Positions 15,763 to 24,018 of a stretch of DNA of 61,718 nucleotides are shown here, piece by piece. This DNA comes from Streptomyces smaragdinus. GTDB taxonomy: Bacteria; Actinomycetota; Actinomycetes; Streptomycetales; Streptomycetaceae. Position 1 is the first letter of the stretch. Every line of letters begins with the position of its first letter. The position numbers and the translations under genes were made by a program. The notes under the pieces are model-generated. The model saw only the letters and a list, made by a program, of their open reading frames with translations. It made no database searches and had not been told where the DNA came from. The DNA lies in assembly GCF_009604385.1 (NCBI RefSeq), contig NZ_WEGJ01000040.1:1-61718 (forward strand), read 5' to 3'.

Positions 15763-16374
15763 TCAGCTCGCGGCCGTCGGATCCTCGCCGCGGTCGAGTG
15801 CCTGCCACAGCTCCTCGGGGCGTGCGGGGCCCGAGGACGGGGTGGCGCGGCGGGGCGCGGGGGCGCCGGAGCGCTCGTAACGGCCGGACATCGCGGGCCA
15901 GTTCGCCCCGTGGCGCAGGGCGAGGGCGCCGGCGAGCAGGAGCAGGAGGCCGCCGGCGGCGGCGACCCAGGGCCAGGCGGTCTGTGTGAGGTTCTCCACA
16001 TTCGCCCCGGTCAGTCCGGAGGTCCGGGAGGCCTTCTCGGTCAGCGCCCCGCCGTCGCCGCGGACGGCGAGGGAGACGGCGGTCACCCCGGCGCCGGAGA
16101 GCGTGAGCAGCGCGGCGACGATGCGGCGTCCGGTACGGCGGACGGCGAACACCGCGACGAGGGCGGCGAGGCCGACGACGGCGAGGGCGGCGGGCAGCTC
16201 GGTGACGTCCCGCCCGCTGGCGACGACGTGCAGCGCGCCCTCGCCGGTCACGGCGGGGGCCTCGCCCTCGATCCAGACGCGCCCGGCGGACGCGAGCACG
16301 ACGGCGGCGCCCGCCGCACCGCCGAGCAGTGCGAGGGCGAGGGGCTTACGGGGGGTGGGGGGCGGGGTGGTCAC
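15763..16374 (-). CDS. TIGR02234-type trp-region conserved membrane protein
   Basis: 203 aa from GTG 16374. Four membrane helices are visible (around ALALLGGAAGAAVVLAS, LPAALAVVGLAALVAVF, IVAALLTLSGAGVTAV and WPWVAAAGGLLLLLAGALAL), with a soluble, proline-rich C-terminus ending WQALDRGEDPTAAS. This matches the Trp_oprn_chp family, which usually follows trpE directly. Here it is separated from trpE by a metalloprotease gene on the other strand, so it must use a different promoter from trpE. Biochemical function is unknown. Confidence 0.88.
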   Translation of the reverse strand: MTTPPPTPRKPLALALLGGAAGAAVVLASAGRVWIEGEAPAVTGEGALHVVASGRDVTELPAALAVVGLAALVAVFAVRRTGRRIVAALLTLSGAGVTAVSLAVRGDGGALTEKASRTSGLTGANVENLTQTAWPWVAAAGGLLLLLAGALALRHGANWPAMSGRYERSGAPAPRRATPSSGPARPEELWQALDRGEDPTAAS

Positions 16375-16544
16375 GTCCTTCAGTGTGCCTCAGCCGTCCC
16401 GGGGGCCGTGGACACCCCCCGTCGGAGCGCTGAGGGAAACGTTTCACCGAATTTACGATCACCCTCTGTTCGAGCATGACATGTACGCGTAATATCCCGC
16501 CGACTGCGGGAAACCCCCGCCGACTTCCCTCACCGAGGAGACCG

Positions 16545-17501
16545 ATGCGCACCCTCTCCCTCCCCCGCAAGCTGCTGGGCGCCACCGCCCTGGCCTGCAC
16601 CCTCTCCCTCGCCCCGCTCACTACCCCGAGCGGACTGGCCGCAAGCGCCCCGACCGCCTCGGACTGCGCGCCGACCGACTCCTTGGCCCGCAAGGCGGAC
16701 ACGCACAAGTCGAACGGCGCGCACGAGCCGAACGAGGTGACCGAGGCCAAGGCCGCCGCGATGGACAAGGACCTCAGGGCCCGCCTCGCGGACAAGCGGC
16801 GCACGGGCGAGAGCACCGCCATGGTGGCCGCGACCGTACCGGTGTACTTCCACGTGATCCACAACGGGTCGGCCGGCAATCTGACCTCGGCGGACATAGC
16901 CGCGCAGATGGACGTGCTGAACGCCGCCTACGCGGGCGGGGGCACCGGGAACACGGACACCGGCCTGCAGTTCACGCTGGCCGGCACCGACTGGACCGAC
17001 AACGCCACCTGGTACAACCTGACGGACGGCTCCACCGCCGAGCGCGCCATGAAGACGGCGCTGCGCCAGGGCGGCGCCAACGCGCTGAACGTCTACACGG
17101 CGAACCTCGGCGGCGGGCTGCTCGGCTGGGCGACGTTCCCCAGCTCGTACGCCTCCAACCCGGCGATGGACGGCGTGGTCATCCTCGACGAGTCGCTGCC
17201 GGGCGGCTCGGCCACCAACTACAACCTCGGTGACACCGCCACCCACGAGGTCGGCCACTGGGCGGGGCTCTACCACACCTTCCAGGGCGGCTGCAACGGC
17301 AAGGGCGACTACGTCGACGACACCGCGGCGGAGAAGGCTCCGGCGTACGCCTGCCCGACCGGTCAGGACAGCTGCGCCCGTCAGGCGGGCGTGGACCCGA
17401 TCCACAACTTCATGGACTACACGTACGACTCCTGCATGTACCAGTTCACCCCGGGCCAGGTGGCGCGGATGCAGGCCGCCTGGACGGCCTACCGCGCCTA
17501 G
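16545..17501 (+). CDS. Secreted M43-type zinc metalloprotease
   Basis: 318 aa from ATG 16545, with GAGGAG just upstream. A Sec signal peptide (basic MRTLSLPRK, hydrophobic core, about 33 residues) is followed by a propeptide-like charged region. The metalloprotease domain has HEVGHWAGLYH at residues 234-244 (three His ligands and the catalytic Glu) and a Met-turn NFMDY at about residue 290. Cys pairs around GCNGKG and CPTGQDSC suggest disulfides. The protein is probably secreted and degrades extracellular protein. The gene interrupts the usual trpE/TIGR02234 order, and its TAG stop interlocks with the trpE stop in the tetramer CTAG. Confidence 0.92.
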   Translation: MRTLSLPRKLLGATALACTLSLAPLTTPSGLAASAPTASDCAPTDSLARKADTHKSNGAHEPNEVTEAKAAAMDKDLRARLADKRRTGESTAMVAATVPVYFHVIHNGSAGNLTSADIAAQMDVLNAAYAGGGTGNTDTGLQFTLAGTDWTDNATWYNLTDGSTAERAMKTALRQGGANALNVYTANLGGGLLGWATFPSSYASNPAMDGVVILDESLPGGSATNYNLGDTATHEVGHWAGLYHTFQGGCNGKGDYVDDTAAEKAPAYACPTGQDSCARQAGVDPIHNFMDYTYDSCMYQFTPGQVARMQAAWTAYRA

Positions 17502-19000
17502 GACCCCAGGCGGTTGGCCGTGTCCACGGCCCTGAGCACCGCCGCCGCCTTGTTGCGGCACTCCGTGTCCTCCGCGGCGGGGTCGGAGTCGGCGACGACT
17601 CCGGCCCCGGCCTGGACGTACGCCGTCCCGTCGCGCAGCAGCGCGGTGCGGATGGCGATCGCCGTGTCGGCGTCCCCGGCGAAGTCCAGATAGCCCACGC
17701 AACCGCCGTACAGCCCGCGGCGGGTGGGCTCGAGCTCCTCGATGATCTGCATCGCCCGGGGCTTGGGCGCGCCGGACAGGGTGCCGGCCGGGAAGCACGC
17801 GGTGAGCACGTCGAAGGCGGTGCGGTCGGCGCGCACCGTGCCGGTGACCGTCGAGACGATGTGCATGACGTGGCTGTAGCGCTCGACGGACATGAAGTCG
17901 ACGACCTCGACGCTGCCCGGCTCGCAGACCCGGCCCAGGTCGTTGCGCCCGAGGTCGACGAGCATCAGATGCTCGGCGCGCTCCTTGGCGTCTCCCAGCA
18001 GTTCCTCCGCGAGCGCCGCGTCCTGCCGCGGCGTCGCGCCGCGCGGCCGGGTGCCGGCGATGGGGTGCAGCATCGCGCGCCCGTCCTCGACCTTGACCAG
18101 GGCCTCCGGGCTGGAGCCGACGACGTCGAAGCCGTCGAAGCGGAACAGGTACATGTACGGGGACGGGTTGGTCGCCCGCAGCACCCGGTAGACGTCCAGG
18201 GCGCTCGCCCGGCACGGGGTCTCGAAGCGCTGCGACGGGACGACCTGGAAGGCCTCCCCGGCGCGGATGCGCTCCTTCACGTCCTCGACGGCCTTCTGGT
18301 ACTCGGATCCGCCCCACTGCGCCGTGAACTCCGGCACCACGGACGGCGGGAGCGGCGCGGCGCCGGCGGCGACCGGGCGGGCGAGGTCCGCCTCCATGGC
18401 GTCGAGGCGGGCGACGGCGTCGGCGTGGGCGTCGTCGACGCCGGTGTCGAGGTCGTTGTGGTTGATGGCGTTGGCGATCAACAGGACGCTGCCGTCCCAG
18501 TGGTCGAGCACCGCGAGGTCCGAGGTGAGCATCATCGTCAGCTCGGGCAGGCCCAGGTCGTCGGTGGCCGAGTCGCCGACGCGCTCGAGGCGGCGGACGA
18601 TGTCGTATCCGAGGTAGCCCGTCATCCCGCCGGTGAACGGGGGCAGTCCGAGGTCCTGGTCGTGCAGGTCGCGCGGGGTGTGCAGGGCCTGGATCGTGGC
18701 GCGCAGGGCCTGCAGCGGGTCGCCCGAGGCGGGGACGCCGACGGGCGGGGTGCCGAGCCAGTGCGCCTCGCCGTCGCGGACCGTGAGGGTGGCGGAGCTG
18801 CGGACGCCGACGAAGGAATAGCGCGACCAGGAGCGGCCGTTCTCCGCCGACTCCAGCAGGAACGTCCCCGGGCGCTCGGCGGCCAGCTTGCGGTACAGCC
18901 CGACGGGCGTGTCCCCGTCGGCGAGCAGCCGGCGGACGACCGGAATGACCCGGCGGTCCTTCGCCAGCGTGCGGAAGGTGTCGAGGTCGGGAGTCGTCAT
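17498..19000 (-). CDS. trpE: Anthranilate synthase component I
   Basis: 500 aa from ATG 19000. The enzyme converts chorismate to anthranilate, with ammonia supplied by a glutaminase subunit that is not in this window. The N-terminal TFLLESAE segment is the tryptophan feedback site (LLES). The catalytic core shows GEAFQVVPSQRF, SPEALVKVEDG, GTRPRG, MLVDLGRNDLGRV and GTLSGAPK. The gene follows hisI by 11 bases, so it has no separate leader and no tryptophan-rich leader peptide is seen. The open frame extends into hisI, but the MTTPDL start fits the family. Confidence 0.97.
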   Translation of the reverse strand: MTTPDLDTFRTLAKDRRVIPVVRRLLADGDTPVGLYRKLAAERPGTFLLESAENGRSWSRYSFVGVRSSATLTVRDGEAHWLGTPPVGVPASGDPLQALRATIQALHTPRDLHDQDLGLPPFTGGMTGYLGYDIVRRLERVGDSATDDLGLPELTMMLTSDLAVLDHWDGSVLLIANAINHNDLDTGVDDAHADAVARLDAMEADLARPVAAGAAPLPPSVVPEFTAQWGGSEYQKAVEDVKERIRAGEAFQVVPSQRFETPCRASALDVYRVLRATNPSPYMYLFRFDGFDVVGSSPEALVKVEDGRAMLHPIAGTRPRGATPRQDAALAEELLGDAKERAEHLMLVDLGRNDLGRVCEPGSVEVVDFMSVERYSHVMHIVSTVTGTVRADRTAFDVLTACFPAGTLSGAPKPRAMQIIEELEPTRRGLYGGCVGYLDFAGDADTAIAIRTALLRDGTAYVQAGAGVVADSDPAAEDTECRNKAAAVLRAVDTANRLGS

Positions 19001-19011
19001 GGCCCCAGACC

Positions 19012-19383
19012 TTAGCGCCCCAGCGGCAGGTCCCCTTCGTCGAAGCAGGTGCGGGTGCCGCGGTGGCAGGCGGCGCCGACCTGGTCGACCTTCACCAGGA
19101 TCGTGTCGCCGTCGCAGTCCAGGGCCACGGACTTCACGTGCTGGACGTGGCCGGAGGTGTCGCCCTTCACCCAGTACTCGCCGCGGGAGCGGCTCCAGTA
19201 CGTGGCCCGGCCGGTGGTGAGCGTGCGGTGCAGGGCCTCGTCGTCCATCCAGGCCATCATCAGCACCTCCCCGGTGTCGTACTGCTGCGCCACGGCGGCG
19301 ACCAGCCCGTCGGCGTTGCGTTTGAGGCGGGCGGCGACGGCGGGGTCGAGGCCGGACGCGGGGGGCTGCGGCGAGGTGTGCAT
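19012..19383 (-). CDS. hisI: Phosphoribosyl-AMP cyclohydrolase
   Basis: 123 aa from ATG 19383. It opens the adenine ring of phosphoribosyl-AMP in histidine synthesis and is a stand-alone HisI without the HisE pyrophosphatase domain. The metal site is seen as DCDGDT and the Cys/His cluster GAACHRGTRTCF; WSRSRGEYWVKGDTSGH is the substrate-binding segment. It lies 11 bases before trpE on the same strand, so a histidine and a tryptophan gene share one transcript. The main his operon is 18 kb away on the other strand. Confidence 0.96.
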   Translation of the reverse strand: MHTSPQPPASGLDPAVAARLKRNADGLVAAVAQQYDTGEVLMMAWMDDEALHRTLTTGRATYWSRSRGEYWVKGDTSGHVQHVKSVALDCDGDTILVKVDQVGAACHRGTRTCFDEGDLPLGR

Positions 19384-19452
19384 GGGCACATTCTGCCAAC
19401 GAAAGGGGGACTCCCTGAATCGCACCTGCTCCGGGTAGGGCATGCTTCGGCC

Positions 19453-20283
19453 ATGTCTTATCCTCCGCCGCCCGGTCCGAACGACCAACCCTCGCAGCCC
19501 CCCGCGGGCGGCTTCGGCCCGCCCGGGAGCTTCGGCCCGCCGGAGCAGCCCACGGTGCAGGCGCCCGGCGGATACGGCTACCCCGGGGCTCCCGGCGGTC
19601 CCGGCTACCCCGGGGGCGGCGGCGGTTACCCCGGTCCCGGCGGCCCGTATCCCCCGCAGCAGCCCGAGGGCGGCAACGGGCCGAAGATAGCGGCCGCGGT
19701 GATCATCGGCGCGCTGCTGGTGGCGGCGATCGTGGTCAGCGTCGTGCTGCTCACCCACACCGACGACAAGGGCGACGACGCGGACGGCAAGCACTCGCCC
19801 ACCCCGACGGACACCGCGACGGGGGATCCCTCGACGGACCCCACGGACAGCGCGTCGCCGACGCCGAGCGAGTCGGAGTCCGAGACGGCGCTGCCCACCG
19901 GCGATCCGACCGACCCGTTCATCCCGTACGTCGTCCTCGAGCCCGGGACCTGCTTCGACCATCCGCTGCTGGACTCCAGCGTGAAGATCGTCGAGCGGCG
20001 CAAGTGCACCGAGCCTCACGACGGGCAGGTCATCACGAACCACACCCTGACCGGTGAGTTCAAGACGGAGAAGCTGCTGCAGGACAAGGTCCTGGAGCTG
20101 TGCAAGAAGGACGCGAACGAGCGGCTCCAGACCATCGGGGACGGACGGTTCTACTACTTCTACGCCCTCTACCCGCGGCTGGCCTCGTACCAGTACCAGA
20201 ACCAGGACGTCGTCTCCTGCGCCCTGACCCTGAGCAACAGCAAGGACGGCAAGAAGCTCGATGCGCCGCTGAGCGGTTCGTGA
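19453..20283 (+). CDS. Membrane-anchored protein with septum-formation-like extracellular domain
   Basis: 276 aa from ATG 19453. Residues 1-75 are low complexity, rich in Pro, Gly and Tyr with GYPG-type repeats. One membrane helix follows (AAAVIIGALLVAAIVVSVVLL), then a Ser/Thr/Asp/Pro linker, then an outside domain starting VLEPGTCFDHPLL with a second Cys in RRKCTEPHDGQV and two more later. This Cys and EPHD pattern resembles the septum-formation-related domain of actinobacteria. A role at the cell surface or septum is inferred. The gene is divergent from hisI. Confidence 0.75.
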   Translation: MSYPPPPGPNDQPSQPPAGGFGPPGSFGPPEQPTVQAPGGYGYPGAPGGPGYPGGGGGYPGPGGPYPPQQPEGGNGPKIAAAVIIGALLVAAIVVSVVLLTHTDDKGDDADGKHSPTPTDTATGDPSTDPTDSASPTPSESESETALPTGDPTDPFIPYVVLEPGTCFDHPLLDSSVKIVERRKCTEPHDGQVITNHTLTGEFKTEKLLQDKVLELCKKDANERLQTIGDGRFYYFYALYPRLASYQYQNQDVVSCALTLSNSKDGKKLDAPLSGS

Positions 20284-20320
20284 CCCGGTGGCCGGCGGGC
20301 GCCGGACGTAGGCTGGCGTC

Positions 20321-20950
20321 ATGACCACTCACGCGAAACGCGAACGCCTTCTGCTCGCCGATCTGCTGGAGACGGCCGGGCCCGACGCCCCCACCCTGTG
20401 CGGGGGATGGACGACCCGCGACCTGGCCGCCCATGTGGTCGTCCGGGAGCGGCGCGGCGAGGCGGCGGGGATCCTGCTGCAGGCGCTCGCACCGCGGCTG
20501 GAGCGGGTGCGGCAGGAGTTCGCCGCGAAGCCGTACGGGGAGCTGCTGGACCTGGTGCGCCAGGGGCCGCCGCGGTGGTCGCCGTTCGCGCTGAAGCAGA
20601 TCGACGAGGTGTCGAACACCGTGGAGTTCTACGTCCACGGCGAGGACGTCCGCCGCGCGCAGCCCGACTACCCGCCGCGGACGGTGGACCCGGTGCTGGC
20701 GGACACGCTGTGGAAGCGGCTGGAGCGGATGGCCCGGCTGATGGGCCGCAAGGCGCCGGTGGGGATCGTCCTGCGCCGCCCCGACGGCCAGACGACGGTG
20801 GCGCACCGCGGTACGCCGGTGGTCACGGTCACCGGTGAGCCGGCGGAGCTGCTGATGTTCGCGTACGGGCGGCAGCAGGTCGCGGACGTCGAGGCGGAGG
20901 GCGACAAGGACGCGGTGGCGAAGGCGTTCGGGGCGTCGATGGGGGTCTGA
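20321..20950 (+). CDS. TIGR03085-family protein (maleylpyruvate isomerase/DinB-like fold)
   Basis: 209 aa from ATG 20321. The N-terminal segment DAPTLCGGWTTRDLAAHVVVRERRGE is the typical mycothiol-dependent isomerase-like helix with a conserved His. WSPFALKQIDEVSNTVEFYVHGEDVRRA matches TIGR03085. The family is common in actinobacteria and found near his/trp genes; no enzymatic activity has been established. It starts 37 bases after the previous gene and may be co-transcribed with it. Confidence 0.85.
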   Translation: MTTHAKRERLLLADLLETAGPDAPTLCGGWTTRDLAAHVVVRERRGEAAGILLQALAPRLERVRQEFAAKPYGELLDLVRQGPPRWSPFALKQIDEVSNTVEFYVHGEDVRRAQPDYPPRTVDPVLADTLWKRLERMARLMGRKAPVGIVLRRPDGQTTVAHRGTPVVTVTGEPAELLMFAYGRQQVADVEAEGDKDAVAKAFGASMGV

Positions 20951-20953
20951 GGC

Positions 20954-22198
20954 TCACGCCCCGGGCAGCTCCGCCCGGCGGACCGCCCGCGACGACAGTC
21001 CCCCGACGACGCCCAGCGCGCTGAAGGCGCAGCCGGCGACAAACACCGGCCGTACGCCCCACTGCGCGAGCGCGGCGCCGAACAGCGGCAGGCTGAGCGG
21101 CGCCAGTCCGACGCCGGTGAGGCTCATCGCCGAGGTGACCCGGCCCAGATAGGCGGGCGCCGCGGAGGTCTGGATGAGGGCGATGGCCAGGCCGCCGCAC
21201 AGCCCCGAGCACAGCCCGGAGACGAAGGACACCGCGACCGCTCCCCCGAGCCCGGGGGCGAAGACGACCGCCGCGACGGCCGCGGAGCTGACGACCAGCA
21301 TCACGTTCTGCGTCAGCCCCGCCCGCGGCACCCGCCCCCGCACGGCGAGGAGGCCGGCCGTCAGGGCCTGCCCCAGCCCCGTGGCGCCGACCAGCAGCCC
21401 GTAACCACCGGCGCCCCAGCCCCGCTCGTCGCTGAGCACGATCAGCCCCACGCCGATCAGCCCCGTCAGCCCCAGCTCACTCATCGCGCCCGACACCATC
21501 AGCGGCCCGATCACCTTGTGCCGCCGGATGTACCGCAGCCCGTCCACCAGATCACCCCAGGCCCCCGTGGAAGGCGCGTCCCGCTCCGGCGGCGGCCGGT
21601 GCAGCCGCAGCGTCGTCAGCAGCGGCACGGACACGGCGAACAGCAGCCCCGCCACGCCCAGCGCGGCGGCAGCCCCGCCGTGCACCATGGCGAACCCGCC
21701 CACCGGCGGCCCCACGATGTTGCTCACCCGGATGGCCAGCAGCCGCAGCCCCTGGATCCGCCCGAACTGCTCTGTCCCCGCCAGCCGCGGCGGCAGCGCC
21801 CCGACGGCCGGCATGAACAGCGCGTCCACCACCCCGAACACCACCGCCCCCGCCACCAGCACCCACAGCCCCGGCGACCCCAGCGCCAGCGCGGCGGCGA
21901 CGGACAGCACCACGACACAGCGCACCGCGTCGCTGCCCACGACCACCCGGCGCGGCCCGAACCTGTCCGCCACCACCCCGCCGCCCAGCATCAGGAGCGC
22001 CCGCGGCACCGCCCCGGCGGCCATCACCATGCCCACCTGCGTGGGCCCCGCGACCTCCTTCGCGGCGAACCCGAGGGCCACCAGACAGACGAAGTCGCCG
22101 ATCAGGGAGATGGCGTAGGAGGCCAGCCAGCGCAGGACGTTGGGGTCGCGGTAGGCGGGTATCTCCCGTACCGGAGCCCCGGTCTCGTACGTCGTCAC
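20954..22198 (-). CDS. MFS transporter
   Basis: 414 aa from GTG 22198, with GAGGGG upstream at the end of the regulator gene. Twelve hydrophobic segments are expected. The loop after helix 2 reads GGVVADRFGPRRVVV, the MFS A-motif, and SNIVGPPVGG resembles the drug-efflux motif. It is probably an exporter of a small molecule, possibly self-resistance. It follows an ArsR-type regulator with 11 bases between, a very common regulator/exporter pair. The substrate is unknown. Confidence 0.9.
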   Translation of the reverse strand: MTTYETGAPVREIPAYRDPNVLRWLASYAISLIGDFVCLVALGFAAKEVAGPTQVGMVMAAGAVPRALLMLGGGVVADRFGPRRVVVGSDAVRCVVVLSVAAALALGSPGLWVLVAGAVVFGVVDALFMPAVGALPPRLAGTEQFGRIQGLRLLAIRVSNIVGPPVGGFAMVHGGAAAALGVAGLLFAVSVPLLTTLRLHRPPPERDAPSTGAWGDLVDGLRYIRRHKVIGPLMVSGAMSELGLTGLIGVGLIVLSDERGWGAGGYGLLVGATGLGQALTAGLLAVRGRVPRAGLTQNVMLVVSSAAVAAVVFAPGLGGAVAVSFVSGLCSGLCGGLAIALIQTSAAPAYLGRVTSAMSLTGVGLAPLSLPLFGAALAQWGVRPVFVAGCAFSALGVVGGLSSRAVRRAELPGA

Positions 22199-22209
22199 GC
22201 GGATCCCCC

Positions 22210-22788
22210 TCAGGGCCGGAACGGATAGCCGTACATCTGCAGCTCGACGTGCTCGCGGCCCTCGGTGTCGCCGGCCTCCTCGGCGGCGCGGCTGCGGGCG
22301 AGCCAGCGGTCCTGGAACGCCGCCGCCTCCTCGGCCATCTCCTGCAGCTCGGCGGCGGTGAGCTTGAGGAGAAAGCCGCCTCCGAAGGCCGCGGTCGCCC
22401 AGACCGTGGGCCAGGCGGCCTGGTTGTCGACGTACGCCATGAGGTTGGTCATCCGGGCGGACACGATCTGGTGGCTGGTGCCGACGTACGCGGCCACGCC
22501 CTCGGGATCGTCCGCGAAGTCCTTCCAGTGCATGTTCACGACGTCGGCCGCCGGCTGCCACCACCGCTCGCGGCCGTCGCCGCTCTGCTGCGGCGCCTCC
22601 TCGATGTAGCCGTACTCGGCCAGCTTGCGCAGGTGGTAACTGACCAGGGAGACCGGCTCGTCGACCAGATCGGCGAGCTGGGTCGCGGTGGCGCGGCCTG
22701 CCGTGGCCAGGGCCCGGTCCAGCCGGATGCGCAGGGGGTGCGCGAACGCCTTGAGCGCCGCGACATCGGTGATCTTCTTGGACGCCAT
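22210..22788 (-). CDS. ArsR-type winged-helix regulator
   Basis: 192 aa from ATG 22788 (ASKKITD...); TTG 22824 would add 12 residues but is unlikely. The winged helix spans about residues 10-75, with AFAHPLRIRLDRAL, ATATQLADLVDEPVSLVSYH and a GYIEEAP wing. The long C-terminal part (WWQPAADVVNMHWKDF...) is seen in HTH-20 regulators controlling adjacent MFS genes. It is likely to repress its own transcript together with the MFS gene. An AT-rich stretch with -10 TATATT lies directly upstream. Confidence 0.88.
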   Translation of the reverse strand: MASKKITDVAALKAFAHPLRIRLDRALATAGRATATQLADLVDEPVSLVSYHLRKLAEYGYIEEAPQQSGDGRERWWQPAADVVNMHWKDFADDPEGVAAYVGTSHQIVSARMTNLMAYVDNQAAWPTVWATAAFGGGFLLKLTAAELQEMAEEAAAFQDRWLARSRAAEEAGDTEGREHVELQMYGYPFRP

Positions 22789-22822
22789 GCCGTCCACCGT
22801 AGATACAAAAGAAAAACTGCGC

Positions 22823-22850
22823 AATATATCTTTCGCATCAGGACGGCGAA
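22823..22850 (-). promoter_or_regulatory. Promoter/operator region of the ArsR-MFS pair
   Basis: On the minus strand -35 TTCGCC (22845-22850) is followed after 16 bases by -10 TATATT (22823-22828). The surroundings from 22790 to 22840 are strikingly AT-rich for this genome. They include AGATA and TATCT half-sites around the -10 region that could form the operator. Confidence 0.5.
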
Positions 22851-22880
22851 GAGGCCCGGACCGGGCGCGGTCCGGGCCTC
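22851..22880 (-). terminator. Perfect 12-bp terminator after the LysM-M23 gene
   Basis: GAGGCCCGGACC (22851-22862) pairs perfectly with GGTCCGGGCCTC (22869-22880) around a 6-base loop. It lies 13 bases beyond the stop of the peptidase gene and just before the ArsR promoter. Confidence 0.85.
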
Positions 22881-22893
22881 GTCCGTATGGGCC

Positions 22894-23661
22894 CTAGACG
22901 TTCAGGCCGTAGCTCTCCAGCCAGGCGACCGGGTCGATCGCCGTACCCCACGCCGTCGAGGTGCGGACCTCGAAGTGCAGGTGGGGGCCGGTGACGTTGC
23001 CGGTGGCGCCGGAGAGGGCTATGCGGTCGCCGGCGTCGACGCTCTGGCCGGCCGAGACGTCGATCTGCGACAGGTGCGCGTACATCGAGATCTTGCCGTC
23101 GGCGTGTTCGATCATCACCTCGTAGCCGAAGGACTCGTCCCAGTCGGCGACGACGACCGTGCCGTCGACGGCGGCCTTCACCGTCGTGCCCACCGGTACG
23201 GACCAGTCCTGGCCCGTGTGGCTGCCGGTGGACCAGTTGGCACCGGAGTCCTCGAAGCCGGCGGTGGCGGTGCCGCCGCTGACCGGCATGACGGCCGTCG
23301 GGGCGGCGGGGGCGGCCTCCTGGGTGGAGGTGCCCGCGTCGGAGGTGTCGAGCGTGAGGGTCTCGCCGGGGCTGATGATGTCGGGGTTGTCGCCGACGAC
23401 GGACTTGTTCGCCGCGTAGAGCGCCTCCCAGCCGCCGTCCACGTCCTGGTCCATGGCTATGGACGAGAGCGAGTCACCGGCCTGGACGGTGTACGAGGGG
23501 GACTCCGCGGCGAACGCGGAGGTCGCGGCGGCGCCGATCACCGGGAGGGCGAGGGTGGCGCCGGCGGCGGAGGCACGGGTGGCGATACGGCGGGTGGCGC
23601 TGGGGGCGCGCCGGCCGCGGTGGCGGTTCGGGGTGTCGTTCGGTGTCGTGGGGGACGGCAT
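22894..23661 (-). CDS. Secreted LysM-M23 peptidoglycan endopeptidase
   Basis: 255 aa from ATG 23661. The signal peptide is long and basic at first (HRGRRAPSATRRIATR), followed by a hydrophobic core and an AFAAES cleavage region near residue 52. A LysM domain (YTVQAGDSLSSIAM... to ISPGETLTL, residues 57-104) binds peptidoglycan. The M23 domain shows zinc ligands H148 and D152 in SHTGQDW and the HLHF motif with H227/H229. It would cut cell-wall cross-bridges outside the cell. The gene is divergent from a GH3 hexosaminidase, and its ribosome site lies in a hairpin (23663-23680). Confidence 0.93.
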   Translation of the reverse strand: MPSPTTPNDTPNRHRGRRAPSATRRIATRASAAGATLALPVIGAAATSAFAAESPSYTVQAGDSLSSIAMDQDVDGGWEALYAANKSVVGDNPDIISPGETLTLDTSDAGTSTQEAAPAAPTAVMPVSGGTATAGFEDSGANWSTGSHTGQDWSVPVGTTVKAAVDGTVVVADWDESFGYEVMIEHADGKISMYAHLSQIDVSAGQSVDAGDRIALSGATGNVTGPHLHFEVRTSTAWGTAIDPVAWLESYGLNV

Positions 23662-23662
23662 C

Positions 23663-23680
23663 GAGAGGTGTTCTCCTCTC
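23663..23680 (-). promoter_or_regulatory. Hairpin covering the ribosome site of the LysM-M23 gene
   Basis: On the minus strand GAGAGG-AGAACA-CCTCTC forms a 6-bp stem that contains the GAGAGGAG ribosome site and ends 2 bases before the ATG. Translation could depend on opening this stem. Two more short stems lie further up the leader, including GTTCG/CGAAC and CGGAC/GTCCG. Confidence 0.5.
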
Positions 23681-23770
23681 CGGACGGTTGCACGGTCCGG
23701 TGGTCCCGCGAGCGCCGGGGCAGGACTCGGTGGTCCGGCGGAAGCGGTGTTCGCCTTTCGAACGCACCGC

Positions 23771-23800
23771 ACGCTAGGGGGACCGCGGACAGGAATTCAA
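23771..23800 (-). promoter_or_regulatory. Housekeeping-type promoter of the LysM-M23 gene
   Basis: On the minus strand -35 TTGAAT (23795-23800) and -10 TAGCGT (23771-23776) are separated by 18 bases, close to the HrdB consensus. The -35 overlaps the first of three GAATTC blocks. The expected leader is about 100 bases. Confidence 0.6.
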
Positions 23801-23861
23801 GCTCATCCGCCGAGCTGACCCTTGAATTCACGGACGCTCCCGGCGAGTTGCCGGTGAATTC
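23793..23861. repeat. Three GAATTC blocks at 31-32 bp spacing in the divergent region
   Basis: GAATTC occurs at 23793-23798, 23824-23829 and 23856-23861. The second and third form an inverted pair GAATTCAC/GTGAATTC around CCGGC-GAGTT-GCCGG. The spacing equals three helical turns. The blocks lie between the two divergent promoters of the cell-wall genes and may be operator sites. The rest of the 408-base gap (23662-24069) is leader sequence with no gene. Confidence 0.55.
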
Positions 23862-23901
23862 CCTGCCGCGCTCAGACAACATCCTATTTGCCCACAATGT
23901 A

Positions 23902-23930
23902 TTGACATCCTCCTGGAAAGGCAGAAGAAT
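23902..23930 (+). promoter_or_regulatory. Consensus-like promoter of the GH3 gene
   Basis: A perfect -35 TTGACA (23902-23907), a 17-base spacer and AAGAAT (23925-23930) as -10. It lies 140 bases before the GH3 start in a locally AT-rich stretch. Confidence 0.6.
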
Positions 23931-24018
23931 CCGCGCGCGAAGTCTCCTTGGCGGCTGATACGGGGGAGCAGACCCGGCACGGCCGCATCCCGCCCTGTCC
24001 GCACACACAGGAACGGCT

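Noticed and set aside
23682..23775. c-di-AMP (ydaO-type) riboswitch before the LysM-M23 gene
   Set aside because: The gene type fits, but I could not find the expected conserved blocks in the leader; left as an unassigned structured leader.
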